A stretch of DNA of 64,000 bases, taken from assembly GCF_900105805.1 (NCBI RefSeq), contig NZ_LT629788.1, positions 2,356,001-2,420,000 on the forward strand, written 5' to 3'. Below the pieces are notes generated by a model, which made no database searches, was not told the DNA's origin, and worked only from the letters and a program-made list of their open reading frames with translations. This document shows positions 50,277 through 59,080 of this stretch, in pieces. A program made the position numbers and the translations under genes. This DNA is from Pseudomonas moraviensis. GTDB lineage: Bacteria > Pseudomonadota > Gammaproteobacteria > Pseudomonadales > Pseudomonadaceae. Within the stretch, counting starts at the first letter, position 1, and the number at the start of each line of letters is the position of its first letter.

Positions 50277-52661
50277 ATGCGCTGTTCATTCAAGTCGTTG
50301 TTTTTGGCCTTGTTCCTGCTGCTGATTCCGGCCAGTGCTTCGCTGTGGGCGGCAGACCTGCCGACGCCGGCCCAATCAAGCGCGGCGCCGCTGCCGGTGA
50401 TTTCGCAAAGCGATCTGCAAGCCTTGCAACAACGGCTCGACGGGCTCAAGCAGCAGATTTCGGCGGCGAACAATTACAACCAGCTCGAAGGCCCGCAGGA
50501 TCGGGTCCAGGCGTTCATTCTCGATGTCGATCGGTTGTCGGCTGCGCTGTTGCCGCAACAGGCGCAACTGGCGGTGCAACTGGGCGTACTGGGCACGGCG
50601 CCAGACGCCGAGGTGGCCGCCGAGCAAGCCGATATAGTCGCGCAGCGGGCCGCGCTGGCGGAGCAGAAAAGCAAGGTCGATGGCACCCTGAAAAGCCTCG
50701 CGGCACTGAAACAGAACGCCGCCGATCTGATCACGCAGATTGCCGGCATCCGCCGCACATTGCTGGAAAGCGAACTGACCCTGAGTACCCGCAGCGTACT
50801 GAGTCCGCATTTCTGGGCGCCGCTGGTCAATCCGAGCGAGGACGACCGCCAGCGGCTGCGCCTGTTCGTTACACAGGTAGGTGACGTGTGGGCCACGGTC
50901 TGGGCGCCGGGCGAGCGTTTTTACACCTGCGTGCTGGTGCTGTTGGCGCTGCTGGTGTGGACGTTCGGCCGGCGTCTGGCTGAACGCGGGCTGACCTGGT
51001 TTTGCATTCATCGTGTAGCGGAGGGTCGCTTGCGCCGCAGTGCCTTGGCGTTCGCCTCGGCCGCCGCGACCTTCATCACCACCGCCATCGCCCTGAAACT
51101 GCTGTTCTACGCCTGCACCCGCCACGACGCCCTGCCGCCGGTGCTGGAAACCTTCTCCGAAGAGTTCGAAAAAGTCGTGTATGCCTGCGTGCTGATCACC
51201 GGGCTCAGCCGGGCGTTACTGTCGACCGAGCATCCGTCGTGGCGCTTGCCGGGCATTGCCGATCCGGTGGCGCTGGCCCTCAGGCCATATCCGCGAATTC
51301 TCGCCTGCTCCTTACTGGTGTTGGTAACGCTGGTGCAGGTCGGCAACGCCACGGGCATGAGCAGCCAGATCGTCATGGCCGGGCGCGGCGTGATTTCAAT
51401 CGTGGTGCTGGCGATCATCGGCACCCTGCTGTTGCGCGTCGGCAAAGTGCGCAAGGCACTGGTCGCGGCCAATGACGCCTCGGCGACAAACAGCGTGTTC
51501 GCCGGGCTGATCTACAGCGTCGCCAGCGTTTCGATGTTTGTCACGGCCATTGCACTGCTTGCCGGTTACGTGTCGCTGGCGCGCTTCATCAGTTATGAAC
51601 TGGTGTGGAGCTACATCGTGCTGTCGGGCTTCTACCTGCTGATTCAGTTGGTCAAGGACGCCTGCGAGCACCTGTTTTCACCGAAACACGCCAGCGGCAA
51701 GGCGCTCAAGCAGTTGCTCGGCATCAGTGATCGGCGTCTGGATCAGATTTCCATTCTGCTGTCCGGTTTCAGCCGCGCGGGACTGATGTTGATGGCGCTG
51801 ATTTCGTTGTTCGTCGGCGGCATCGGCACCACGTTGGGCCAGTTGCTGACCAACATCATGTCGATCCTTGGCGGCGCCGGTTTGCGCAAGCTGAACATCG
51901 TCCCGGGGCATCTGCTCAACGCGCTGCTGGCGCTGATGATCGGCATCTGGCTGATCCGCGCATTGAGCCGCTGGCTCGACGAAGAGTTCCTGCCCAAGAC
52001 CGACATGGATCCCGGGATGTGCGCGTCGCTGAGCACGCTGTTTTCCAATATCGGCTACGCCTTTGTGATTCTGCTGACGCTGTCGTCGTTGGGCGTGCAG
52101 TGGACCAACCTTGCCTGGATCGTCAGTGCGCTATCGGTGGGCATTGGCTTTGGCCTGCAGGAGATCGTCAAGAACTTCGTTTCCGGCCTGATTCTGCTCA
52201 CCGAGCGCCCGGTCAAGGTCGGCGACTTGATCAGCATCAGTGGCGTGGAGGGCGACATCCGCCGGATCAACGTGCGCGCCACGGAAATCCAGCTCAGCGA
52301 CCGCTCGATCGTGATCGTGCCCAACTCGCAGTTGATCTCGCAGAACCTGCGCAATGTCACCCTCGGCGGCAGTGCTCAGGGCGTGGCGTCGCTGGAGCTG
52401 ATGTTTCCACTGGATATCGATCCTGAGGAGGTCAAACAGCTGCTGCTCGACGCTTATCACGAAAATGAAACCATCCTCGATAAACCGGCACCGTTCGTGC
52501 GCTTCAGCAAGTTGTCGCCGGACGGCATAACGCTCACGGTCACCGGTTACGTCGGCAGTCCGAGGATCGTCGGGCTGACCAAAAGTGATCTGTTGTTCGA
52601 AGTGCTCAAGCGCCTGGGCGCAGCGGGCATTGCGCTGGCGAAGCCGCCGGCGGCGCCGTGA
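50277..52661 (+). CDS. Large MscS-family mechanosensitive channel (DUF3772 type)
   Basis: A 794-residue inner-membrane channel of the large MscS/KefA class. It has a signal sequence (FLALFLLLIPASASLWA), a periplasmic coiled-coil-like domain of about 200 residues with DUF3772 character (LQQRLDGLKQQISAANNYNQ), about ten membrane helices, and the MscS pore and beta domain: LSVGIGFGLQEIVKNFVSGLILLTE, then VKVGDLISISGVEGDIRRINVRATEI and NSQLISQNLRN. Start chosen at ATG 50277, where the signal sequence begins, as the 32 codons upstream lack coding character. It releases solutes on hypo-osmotic shock. Confidence 0.88.
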   Translation: MRCSFKSLFLALFLLLIPASASLWAADLPTPAQSSAAPLPVISQSDLQALQQRLDGLKQQISAANNYNQLEGPQDRVQAFILDVDRLSAALLPQQAQLAVQLGVLGTAPDAEVAAEQADIVAQRAALAEQKSKVDGTLKSLAALKQNAADLITQIAGIRRTLLESELTLSTRSVLSPHFWAPLVNPSEDDRQRLRLFVTQVGDVWATVWAPGERFYTCVLVLLALLVWTFGRRLAERGLTWFCIHRVAEGRLRRSALAFASAAATFITTAIALKLLFYACTRHDALPPVLETFSEEFEKVVYACVLITGLSRALLSTEHPSWRLPGIADPVALALRPYPRILACSLLVLVTLVQVGNATGMSSQIVMAGRGVISIVVLAIIGTLLLRVGKVRKALVAANDASATNSVFAGLIYSVASVSMFVTAIALLAGYVSLARFISYELVWSYIVLSGFYLLIQLVKDACEHLFSPKHASGKALKQLLGISDRRLDQISILLSGFSRAGLMLMALISLFVGGIGTTLGQLLTNIMSILGGAGLRKLNIVPGHLLNALLALMIGIWLIRALSRWLDEEFLPKTDMDPGMCASLSTLFSNIGYAFVILLTLSSLGVQWTNLAWIVSALSVGIGFGLQEIVKNFVSGLILLTERPVKVGDLISISGVEGDIRRINVRATEIQLSDRSIVIVPNSQLISQNLRNVTLGGSAQGVASLELMFPLDIDPEEVKQLLLDAYHENETILDKPAPFVRFSKLSPDGITLTVTGYVGSPRIVGLTKSDLLFEVLKRLGAAGIALAKPPAAP

Positions 52662-52769
52662 TCGGGTTATTCCCCACGCACCTATCAAGCTGCTTTTTCG
52701 GTCTTTATTGGCGCTTGGGCCGCAACCTTATACTCCAGCGGCTTACCCCACTTTCGATAAGGATGCTTC

Positions 52770-53231
52770 ATGCCTCGACGTCTGTTAATGGCGACGCTTT
52801 TGCTCACGCTCGGCGGTTGCGCCAGCCCTCCTCCTGCGTCCGTCCACACGTTCGATCCCGCCAGTTCGACCCTGCAAGGCGATGCCTCACGGCCGGCGCA
52901 GGCACAGTGGATTCGCACTGAACTGTACTTTTCCGTCGGTTCGCTGGAGGGTCAGGAAGGCGCTGTCAGCCCCGCGCGCTGGCGCGAGTTTCTCGATCAG
53001 CAAGTCACACCGCGCTTCCCTGATGGCTTCAGCGTGTTCGATGCATACGGGCAATGGCGCGACAAGGGCGCGAAGGAACCAGAGCGCCTGAGCACCAAGG
53101 TGATCGTGATCCTGCATGAGAACAGCGCAAAGCGTTGGAGTGATATCGAAGCCATCAGGTTGGCGTACAAGCGGATCACTGGCGATTTGTCGGTACTGCG
53201 GCTGTCGCAACCGGCACAGGTGTCGTTCTGA
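52770..53231 (+). CDS. DUF3574 lipoprotein
   Basis: A 153-residue lipoprotein with lipobox LTLGGCAS. The mature domain fits DUF3574: WIRTELYFSVGSLEGQEGAVSPARWREFLDQ (read in sections) followed by TPRFPDGFSVFDAYGQWRD and a C-terminal KRWSDIEAIRLAYK. Family function is unknown. The gene is preceded by GATAAGGATG with a ribosome site. It is followed by the tandem repeat region. Confidence 0.82.
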   Translation: MPRRLLMATLLLTLGGCASPPPASVHTFDPASSTLQGDASRPAQAQWIRTELYFSVGSLEGQEGAVSPARWREFLDQQVTPRFPDGFSVFDAYGQWRDKGAKEPERLSTKVIVILHENSAKRWSDIEAIRLAYKRITGDLSVLRLSQPAQVSF

Positions 53232-53235
53232 AAAG

Positions 53236-53545
53236 CCCCTCACCCTAGCCCTCTCCCAGAGGGAGAGGGGACTGATTGGGTGATATTCAGCATCTGCACC
53301 GACCTGAAAAGACTTCAGTGAATCCACAATCGACCCGGTTCTTCAGGTCGATGGATGACGCAAGAAACCTCCCTAGCCCTCTCCCGGAGGGAGAGGGGAC
53401 TGATTGGGGGATATTCAGCGTCTGCACCGACCTGAAAAGACTTCAGTGAATCCACAATCGACCCGGTCCTTCAGGTCGATGGATGACGCAAGAAACCTCG
53501 GTCGGCCCCCTCTCCCTTTGGGAGAGGGCTGGGGTGAGGGGCGGG
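53236..53545. repeat. Tandem 128-bp repeat with CTCTC hairpins
   Basis: Two adjacent units, from about 53250 and 53378, repeat the hairpin AGCCCTCTCCC-GAGGGAGAGGGG, ACTGATTGGG, GATATTCAGC and CGACCCGGT with only a few substitutions; period 128 bp. A third, inverted hairpin (CCCTCTCCCTTTGGGAGAGGG) closes it at about 53507-53530. It fills the 355-bp space between the DUF3574 lipoprotein and the TonB receptor; no gene is visible in it. The hairpins may terminate both flanking genes. Confidence 0.85.
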
Positions 53546-53586
53546 GTTCGACGCCGATGTCAGGCTGGTGCCCCAAACCGGCGGCA

Positions 53587-55968
53587 TCAGAAACCATAAG
53601 TAACCCGGGCGTAGTAATACGCGCCGTTGGTACCGATGGGTGACAGCACGTCGTACGGCAGGTTGCCGCCATAATTGATCGCTGAGCCCGAGCGCTCAGG
53701 GTAGTTATCGGTGAGGTTGTTGCCGCCCACAGCGAGGTTGAATGTCGGGGTGAATTTGTATGCCACCTCCGCATCCAGTTGCCACACCGCGCCGTAGGTC
53801 TGCTCGGGCTGCGAATCACCGAAATCGAACACGCGGGTGGTCTCGCCCTGGCGGGTCAGGCGTCCGAGCAGGCCCCAGTGTTCGCTTGCCCAGTTGGCGG
53901 AAAACACGACGCGATCCTTCGGCGCGGCATCGGTCAGGGTGTTGGTCTCCTCGACGCCAACCAGAGCATCATTGCCGATGCCCAGTGTGGTCAGTTGCGA
54001 CGGCGTGCCCTTGGTGCTGGTGACTTTGGTGTGGTTGTAGGTATACGCGGTGGTCAGGCCGAGTTGCCCTTCATACAGCGGCTGGTGATAGTTGAGCACC
54101 AGTTCGGCGCCATCGGTGCGGGTGTCGGCGGCGTTGGTGAAGAAGTTGACGTCGTGGACGCCGGCCACGCCAAAGTTGTCGTCGATGTAACTTTCCAGAG
54201 CATCATTGCCGATCCGCTGCGACAGGGTGATGCGGTCTTTGACGTCGATGCGGAACACGTCCAGCGACGCGTCGAAACGTTCGTTCAACTGGAAAGTCAG
54301 ACCGAGGCTGAAGTTCTTCGAGGTTTCCGGATCAAGCTTCTCTGCGCCGAGGGCGCGGGCGATCGGGTCGTTGACCGAGAGCACGCGGATGTCCGTCAGC
54401 GTACCGCCATCGCCGAAGTTGCTGGTGGTGTGCTGGAAGCCACTTTGCGCCAGCGAAGGTGCGCGGAAGTTGTTCGACACTGCGCCACGCAAGGCCCACT
54501 GTTGCGTCAGTTTGTAGCGGCCACTGAGCTTGCCGGTCAATTTGCTGCCGGCGTCATCGTAATGTTCCCAGCGTGTGGCAGCGTCGATGAAGAAGCGCTC
54601 GGTGAGATCGCCGGACAATTCGGCATAGGTGCCGAACACGTTGCGATCCAGATCCGACTCTTCGCTCGGGCGCAGACCGTTGGCACCATCCGCGCCGGCA
54701 CCGACATAGGATGCTGCATCACCCGCGTAGGTCAGGTAGTTTTCGTAGCGGTATTCGCCACCGACTGCCAAGACGAACGAGCGCTCGCCAAGACGCAACT
54801 CACGGCTGAAATCAAGGTTGCCGGTGGTCTGGCGCAGTTCGTAGTCGCCGGTATCGAACCTGGTCGGCGAGTCCTCGCCAAGGCTGACGTTGAGGGTGCG
54901 CCGGGTCGAGCCTTCGAAGCGGTTGCGGCCATGGGTGACACTGCTGTCGAAGTCCCATTCTTCCCCGATCAAGCCCTTGAAGCCGGCGGTGGCAGAGATG
55001 TCCTTGTTGTCGCCCAACGACTGCGGCAGGTAACCGTTGGGGTAGAACTGCGGTTGCTCGTACGGGTAGCGATAGAACGCGGCGCCCGTGGTGTGGCGCT
55101 GGTTGTAGGTACCGAAGCTGTAGAGCTTGCCAGCGGCCAGCGGCAGTTCTCCGTTGAACCAGGCGTTGACGTCGCGCGCGAGGCCGTCGCCCATCACATA
55201 GTTGCGCTGTCCCGGGGTATCGGCGAAGCCATCGAAGCCGGCCCGGTTGGTCGGGTTGCGATTCTTGTATTCCGTGCCGCCGCGAATGAAACCGCCCTCC
55301 TCCCCCAGGCGTGTGCCGATCTTGGCCGTGGTCACGCTGTTCTGGCCGTCGGTGGTGGTTTTGTCGATCGCGTCCTGACGGGTGTGATAAGCGCCGTAAC
55401 TGGTCGAGACTTCGCCGCCTTCGGGGGCGTCGTCGAGGATGATGTTGATCACCCCGGCGATCGCATCAGAGCCGTACTGCGCACCGGCACCGTCACGCAG
55501 TACCTCGATGCGCTTGATCGCGCTGAGCGGAATCGAGTTGAAATCCACTGGCGCAGTACCACGACCGATTTTCGACGAATCGTTGACCACCGCCGAGGTA
55601 TGCCGACGCTTGCCGTTGACCAGCACAAGCACCTGATCGGGGCTCATGCCTCGCAGTTGCGCGGCGCGCACGTGGTCAGCACCGCCCGAGTTGGACTGAC
55701 GCGGCAGGCTGAAGGACGGCAGCAGCGTCTGCAATGCCGCCCCCAGTTCACCGCCCGCAGCGCCGGCGGACTTGAGATCTTCGGCGGTCAGCACGTCCAC
55801 AGGCACCGGCGAATCCAGCACCGTACGCGATGTACCGCGGGTACCGGTGACCAGCACGGTTCCGAGGCGGGATTCATCTTCGGCAGAAGTCTCTTCAGCT
55901 TGAGCAGGAAGTTGCCAGATCGCTGTCACAACAGCAGCGGCCAGTAATGAACGGGAACGGTAATGCAT
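53587..55968 (-). CDS. TonB-dependent outer-membrane receptor
   Basis: A 793-residue receptor. Signal peptide LLAAAVVTAIWQLPAQA, plug domain (about residues 35-160) with TVLVTGTRGTSRTVLDSPVP and IKRIEVLRDGAGAQYGSDAIAGVINI, and a beta-barrel ending in the C-terminal aromatic YYARVTYGF. A TonB-box-like segment is near the start of the mature form. No iron-box, siderophore synthesis or sigma/anti-sigma genes adjoin it. It could import the substrate of the ABC systems beyond 56 kb. The promoter region 55969-56113 shows no clear element. Confidence 0.9.
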   Translation of the reverse strand: MHYRSRSLLAAAVVTAIWQLPAQAEETSAEDESRLGTVLVTGTRGTSRTVLDSPVPVDVLTAEDLKSAGAAGGELGAALQTLLPSFSLPRQSNSGGADHVRAAQLRGMSPDQVLVLVNGKRRHTSAVVNDSSKIGRGTAPVDFNSIPLSAIKRIEVLRDGAGAQYGSDAIAGVINIILDDAPEGGEVSTSYGAYHTRQDAIDKTTTDGQNSVTTAKIGTRLGEEGGFIRGGTEYKNRNPTNRAGFDGFADTPGQRNYVMGDGLARDVNAWFNGELPLAAGKLYSFGTYNQRHTTGAAFYRYPYEQPQFYPNGYLPQSLGDNKDISATAGFKGLIGEEWDFDSSVTHGRNRFEGSTRRTLNVSLGEDSPTRFDTGDYELRQTTGNLDFSRELRLGERSFVLAVGGEYRYENYLTYAGDAASYVGAGADGANGLRPSEESDLDRNVFGTYAELSGDLTERFFIDAATRWEHYDDAGSKLTGKLSGRYKLTQQWALRGAVSNNFRAPSLAQSGFQHTTSNFGDGGTLTDIRVLSVNDPIARALGAEKLDPETSKNFSLGLTFQLNERFDASLDVFRIDVKDRITLSQRIGNDALESYIDDNFGVAGVHDVNFFTNAADTRTDGAELVLNYHQPLYEGQLGLTTAYTYNHTKVTSTKGTPSQLTTLGIGNDALVGVEETNTLTDAAPKDRVVFSANWASEHWGLLGRLTRQGETTRVFDFGDSQPEQTYGAVWQLDAEVAYKFTPTFNLAVGGNNLTDNYPERSGSAINYGGNLPYDVLSPIGTNGAYYYARVTYGF

Positions 55969-56113
55969 GTATCAGCTCCTTGAATTGCAGTTAATACCTG
56001 GCCGTTTGCCGACACTAAAAGGACGACAATGAATGCGTAGTAATGGCTGCTGTAGTTTGGGTTTTATTACATCGGTTAATTATCTAAACACCAGTCTCTG
56101 ATTGCAGATGTCC

Positions 56114-56143
56114 GTGTAGGAGTGAGCCTGCTCGCGATAGCGG
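56114..56143. repeat. REP element
   Basis: GTGTAGGAGTGAGCCTGCTC followed by GCGATAGCGG, orientation as at 2326. It lies between the TonB receptor and the molybdoprotein gene; the rest of 55969-56227 holds no visible gene. Confidence 0.75.
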
Positions 56144-56227
56144 TCTAGCATCGGACAATGATGTCGACAGATATAACGCTATCCCCAGCAGGCGAAGGCC
56201 CACATGTCGATCTGTGTTGGATAATGC

Positions 56228-56893
56228 TTAATCGAACTCCTTTTCCAGCCAGGCATCTTCGGCGATATCCAGTTCTTCACCACTGAAACGCTGTTCGGCA
56301 AACGGGTCAGCATGTAAATGAAAGCCGTTCTGTTCCCAAAAACCCGGTTGTTCCTGCGCTACAAATTCAAGGCCGCGTAACCATTTCGCGCTTTTCCAGA
56401 AGTATCGTCCCGCTATTACCAGCCGCAGTGGCCAACCATGTTGCGCAGTCAGCGGTTGGCCGGCGTAATGGGTGGCGAGCAAACTTTGCGGGTGCAATAA
56501 ATCGTCCAGTAACAAGTTGGTCTGGTAATCGGGGTCGGCATGGGCCATGACATACGACGACGTCGGCTGGATATCGAAAGCCTGCAACAAATCCTGCAGG
56601 TGTACCCCGCCCCACTCGGTATCGAACTTCGACCAACGCGTCACGCAATGGATATCGCAGCGCAAGACCCGTTGCGGCAGCGCCTGCAAATCGGCGTAAC
56701 GCAATTCGATTGGCCGGTCGAGCGTGCCGAACAGACGTAATGACCAGTCGCCCGTATCGTATTCGGGCACCGCACCTTCATGCAGAATCGGAAAGCGCTC
56801 CGTCAGCACCTGCCCCGGCGGCAGGCGATTGCCGGACGCCGGATCCACTTTCGGAGAACGGCTTTTGCGTAAGCGTGAAGCCTTAGTGTGCAT
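56228..56893 (-). CDS. Molybdopterin-dependent oxidoreductase (YuiH/sulfite-oxidase type)
   Basis: A 221-residue protein of the oxidoreductase molybdopterin-binding family. The cofactor Cys lies in LRCDIHCVTRWSKFDTEW (C83, with C79 nearby), followed by HLQDLL, GWPLRLVIAGRYFWKSAKWLRGLEF. It has no membrane or Tat signal, resembling B. subtilis YuiH rather than exported MsrP. The start at 56893 has AAGGAG upstream. It may be an oxidoreductase for a sulfur compound, which fits the importers next to it, but there is no direct proof. Confidence 0.85.
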   Translation of the reverse strand: MHTKASRLRKSRSPKVDPASGNRLPPGQVLTERFPILHEGAVPEYDTGDWSLRLFGTLDRPIELRYADLQALPQRVLRCDIHCVTRWSKFDTEWGGVHLQDLLQAFDIQPTSSYVMAHADPDYQTNLLLDDLLHPQSLLATHYAGQPLTAQHGWPLRLVIAGRYFWKSAKWLRGLEFVAQEQPGFWEQNGFHLHADPFAEQRFSGEELDIAEDAWLEKEFD

Positions 56894-56924
56894 CTTCACT
56901 CCTTGTCCGAAGGTCACCCATCCC

Positions 56925-56952
56925 TGTGGGAGCGAGCAGGCTCGCTGCCACC
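56925..56952. repeat. REP-like palindrome
   Basis: CCTGTGGGAGCGAGCAGGCTCGCTGCCA contains the REP core with a palindromic GAGC/GCTC centre. It lies between the molybdoprotein start and the end of the binding-protein gene. Confidence 0.6.
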
Positions 56953-56974
56953 AGAACAATGTGGCGGCGATGTT

Positions 56975-58030
56975 CTAATTCGCGACCGGAATCCACGACG
57001 CCCGCGCCACATTCGCGGTATCGCCGAACGCCGGGAGCTTCTGCGCCAGATCACGGACATTTTTCACGTCGAGATCCAGCAACTGCTGGCGGGTGATCAA
57101 CGTCGGAGGCACAAGTACCTGGTGACCCGGATCCTCACCGGCGATCAGCATCGCCAGGCTGCGTACGCTGATCGCCCCGGCGACCTGCGGATTGACCGCT
57201 GCCGTCGCCGCCCAGGCGCTGCCCGGTTCTTTCATGATCTGGATGTCGGCAGTGGAAATGTCGGCACTGTAGATCTTCACTCGACTGGCCAGCCCGGCTT
57301 CATCGACGGCGATTTTCGCGCCCTTGGCGAACTCGTCGAACGGCGCAAAGATCACGCTGATGTCTGGATTGGCGCGCAGTACGGCGCTGGCCTGATCCGC
57401 CACGGAGTTGGCAATCGGCGGATTCAACGTACCGAACCGCGCCTTTTCCACGATGCCCGGATTGGCCTTTTTGACCTGACTCCAGATCTCGTCGCGCCGC
57501 TCCATCGGTGTAAAGCCGCTGATGTAGACATAACCGGCGTCGAAGCGCGTGCCGTTGTCCTTGACCGCCTGATCCAGCGCCAGGCGTGCCAGTGCGTGGT
57601 GATCCTGTTCAACTTGAGTCACCTGCGGTGTGTCCAGGTCGACATCGAACGCAACAACCTTGATGCCCTTGGCAATGGCTCGCTCGATGGGTGCTTTGAG
57701 GGTCTCCGCCAACCCGAGCTGGACGATGATCCCGTCGACGCCCAGCGCCGTCGCCTGATCGATCATCTCGCCCTGACCCGCCGCCTGCTGCCGCGCATCG
57801 AACACCCGCAGACTGGCGCCCAGCGCTGCGCTCTGCTGCTCCACCCCACGCAGATAGGCCTCAGGAAAATCCCCGGAAAACAGATAACCCACCAGCGCGA
57901 TCTGCACCTGGCCCTGGTCGAACGGCGCCGGTGCGCCGGGCAGGGCTTTGGCCTGTGCGCTCAATGTCACCGCCGAAAACACAGCGACGGCAAAGCAACG
58001 GCGGACGAATGGGGTGATTGAACCGTGCAT
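56975..58030 (-). CDS. Rbs-type ABC importer: periplasmic binding protein
   Basis: A 351-residue type I periplasmic binding protein. Sec signal (RCFAVAVFSAVTLSAQAKA) followed by QVQIALVGYLFSGDFPEAYLRG, and later IIVQLGLAETLKAPIERAIAKGIKVVAFDVDLDTPQVTQ read in segments. The protein has the size and layout of sugar or autoinducer-binding RbsB/LsrB/RhaS relatives. It lies 24 bp after the permease gene in the same operon. The ligand is unknown. Confidence 0.86.
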   Translation of the reverse strand: MHGSITPFVRRCFAVAVFSAVTLSAQAKALPGAPAPFDQGQVQIALVGYLFSGDFPEAYLRGVEQQSAALGASLRVFDARQQAAGQGEMIDQATALGVDGIIVQLGLAETLKAPIERAIAKGIKVVAFDVDLDTPQVTQVEQDHHALARLALDQAVKDNGTRFDAGYVYISGFTPMERRDEIWSQVKKANPGIVEKARFGTLNPPIANSVADQASAVLRANPDISVIFAPFDEFAKGAKIAVDEAGLASRVKIYSADISTADIQIMKEPGSAWAATAAVNPQVAGAISVRSLAMLIAGEDPGHQVLVPPTLITRQQLLDLDVKNVRDLAQKLPAFGDTANVARASWIPVAN

Positions 58031-58054
58031 ACAACTTCCTTGGCTGAAAGCGGC

Positions 58055-59080
58055 TCATCGCACCCGATGCGCGAGGCCGAAAGTGAACATCAGGGCCAGC
58101 ACCAGCACCAGGCCCTTGACGAAGTCCTGCGCGTAATACGGCGCGTTGAGCATGGTCAGGCCATTCAGCAGCGAGGCCACCAGCAGCGCACCGACCAGGG
58201 TGCCAAAAGCGTTCGGCTTCTTCGCGCCGAGCACGGCAAAACCAATCAATGCGGCGCCCAGCGCATCGAGCACCAAACCATTGCCTGAGCTGACATCGCC
58301 ACGCCCGAGCCGCGCCGCGAGTAACAGACCGCCAAGCGCAGCCAGCAACGCCGAGAGCACGTACGCCAGCAGTTTGAACCGCTGCACCGGCGCACCCGCC
58401 AGTCGCGCCGCCTGCTCGTTGCCGCCGATGGCGTAGAACAGCCGACCGATGCGCGTGCGCTCGAGAAACAGCCAGACGGCCAGTGCGACCAGCGCGCTGA
58501 TCAACACCGGAATCGGCACCACCTCCCACAAACGTCCGCGTCCCAAGGCGAGAAACCCGGCACTGAAGCTGCCCTCGGCTTCCGCACCGTTGGGAAGCGT
58601 CATGCCCACGGCAATCGAACGCCCCCCCGTGGGAATCAGTTGCACACCGATCACCAGAAACATGCTGCCCAGCGTCGCCAGAATGTCCGGCACCCGCAGT
58701 CTGACGATCAGCCAGCCGTTGAGCAGTCCGACCAGCGCGCCGCCCGCCAGGCTGATCAGCACTGCCGGCAGCGCACCCCAGCCGAGCACCACCATGACGT
58801 AACTGGCAATCATCAAACTCATGGCGGCGACGGCGCCGATCGACAGATCCAGTCCGCCGACGGCCATGGTCAACGTCACACCCAATGCCAGCAGCGCGAC
58901 GATCGATACCGATTGCAGAATGCTGAACAGATTGCCAACCCGTAGAAACGCTGGCTCCGCGACGCTGAAAAACACCACGATCAGCGCGAGCAGCCACAAC
59001 AGGCCATAGCGGATCAGTGCTTGTAAAAAGCGCTCGGCGGGTGCCGGCGCGTGCGCGAGCAGTGAATGTGGATCAGGCAC
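58055..59080 (-). CDS. Rbs-type ABC importer: permease
   Basis: A 341-residue RbsC-like permease with about ten membrane helices, including VGVTLTMAVGGLDLSIGAVAAMSLM-type text (LGVTLTMAVGGLDLSIGAVA) in the N-terminal third, the hallmark GxDLSxGA motif of the family, and GGNEQAARLAGAPVQRFKLLAYVLSA. The end of the ATPase gene overlaps its start by 8 bp. It forms the channel for the binding protein downstream. Confidence 0.88.
   Translation of the reverse strand: MPDPHSLLAHAPAPAERFLQALIRYGLLWLLALIVVFFSVAEPAFLRVGNLFSILQSVSIVALLALGVTLTMAVGGLDLSIGAVAAMSLMIASYVMVVLGWGALPAVLISLAGGALVGLLNGWLIVRLRVPDILATLGSMFLVIGVQLIPTGGRSIAVGMTLPNGAEAEGSFSAGFLALGRGRLWEVVPIPVLISALVALAVWLFLERTRIGRLFYAIGGNEQAARLAGAPVQRFKLLAYVLSALLAALGGLLLAARLGRGDVSSGNGLVLDALGAALIGFAVLGAKKPNAFGTLVGALLVASLLNGLTMLNAPYYAQDFVKGLVLVLALMFTFGLAHRVR

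Noticed and set aside
53779..55947. 722-residue open frame antisense to the TonB receptor
   Set aside because: It is the mirror of a strongly supported receptor gene with signal peptide and barrel end. Long antisense frames are expected at this GC3 bias; the product shows no domain.
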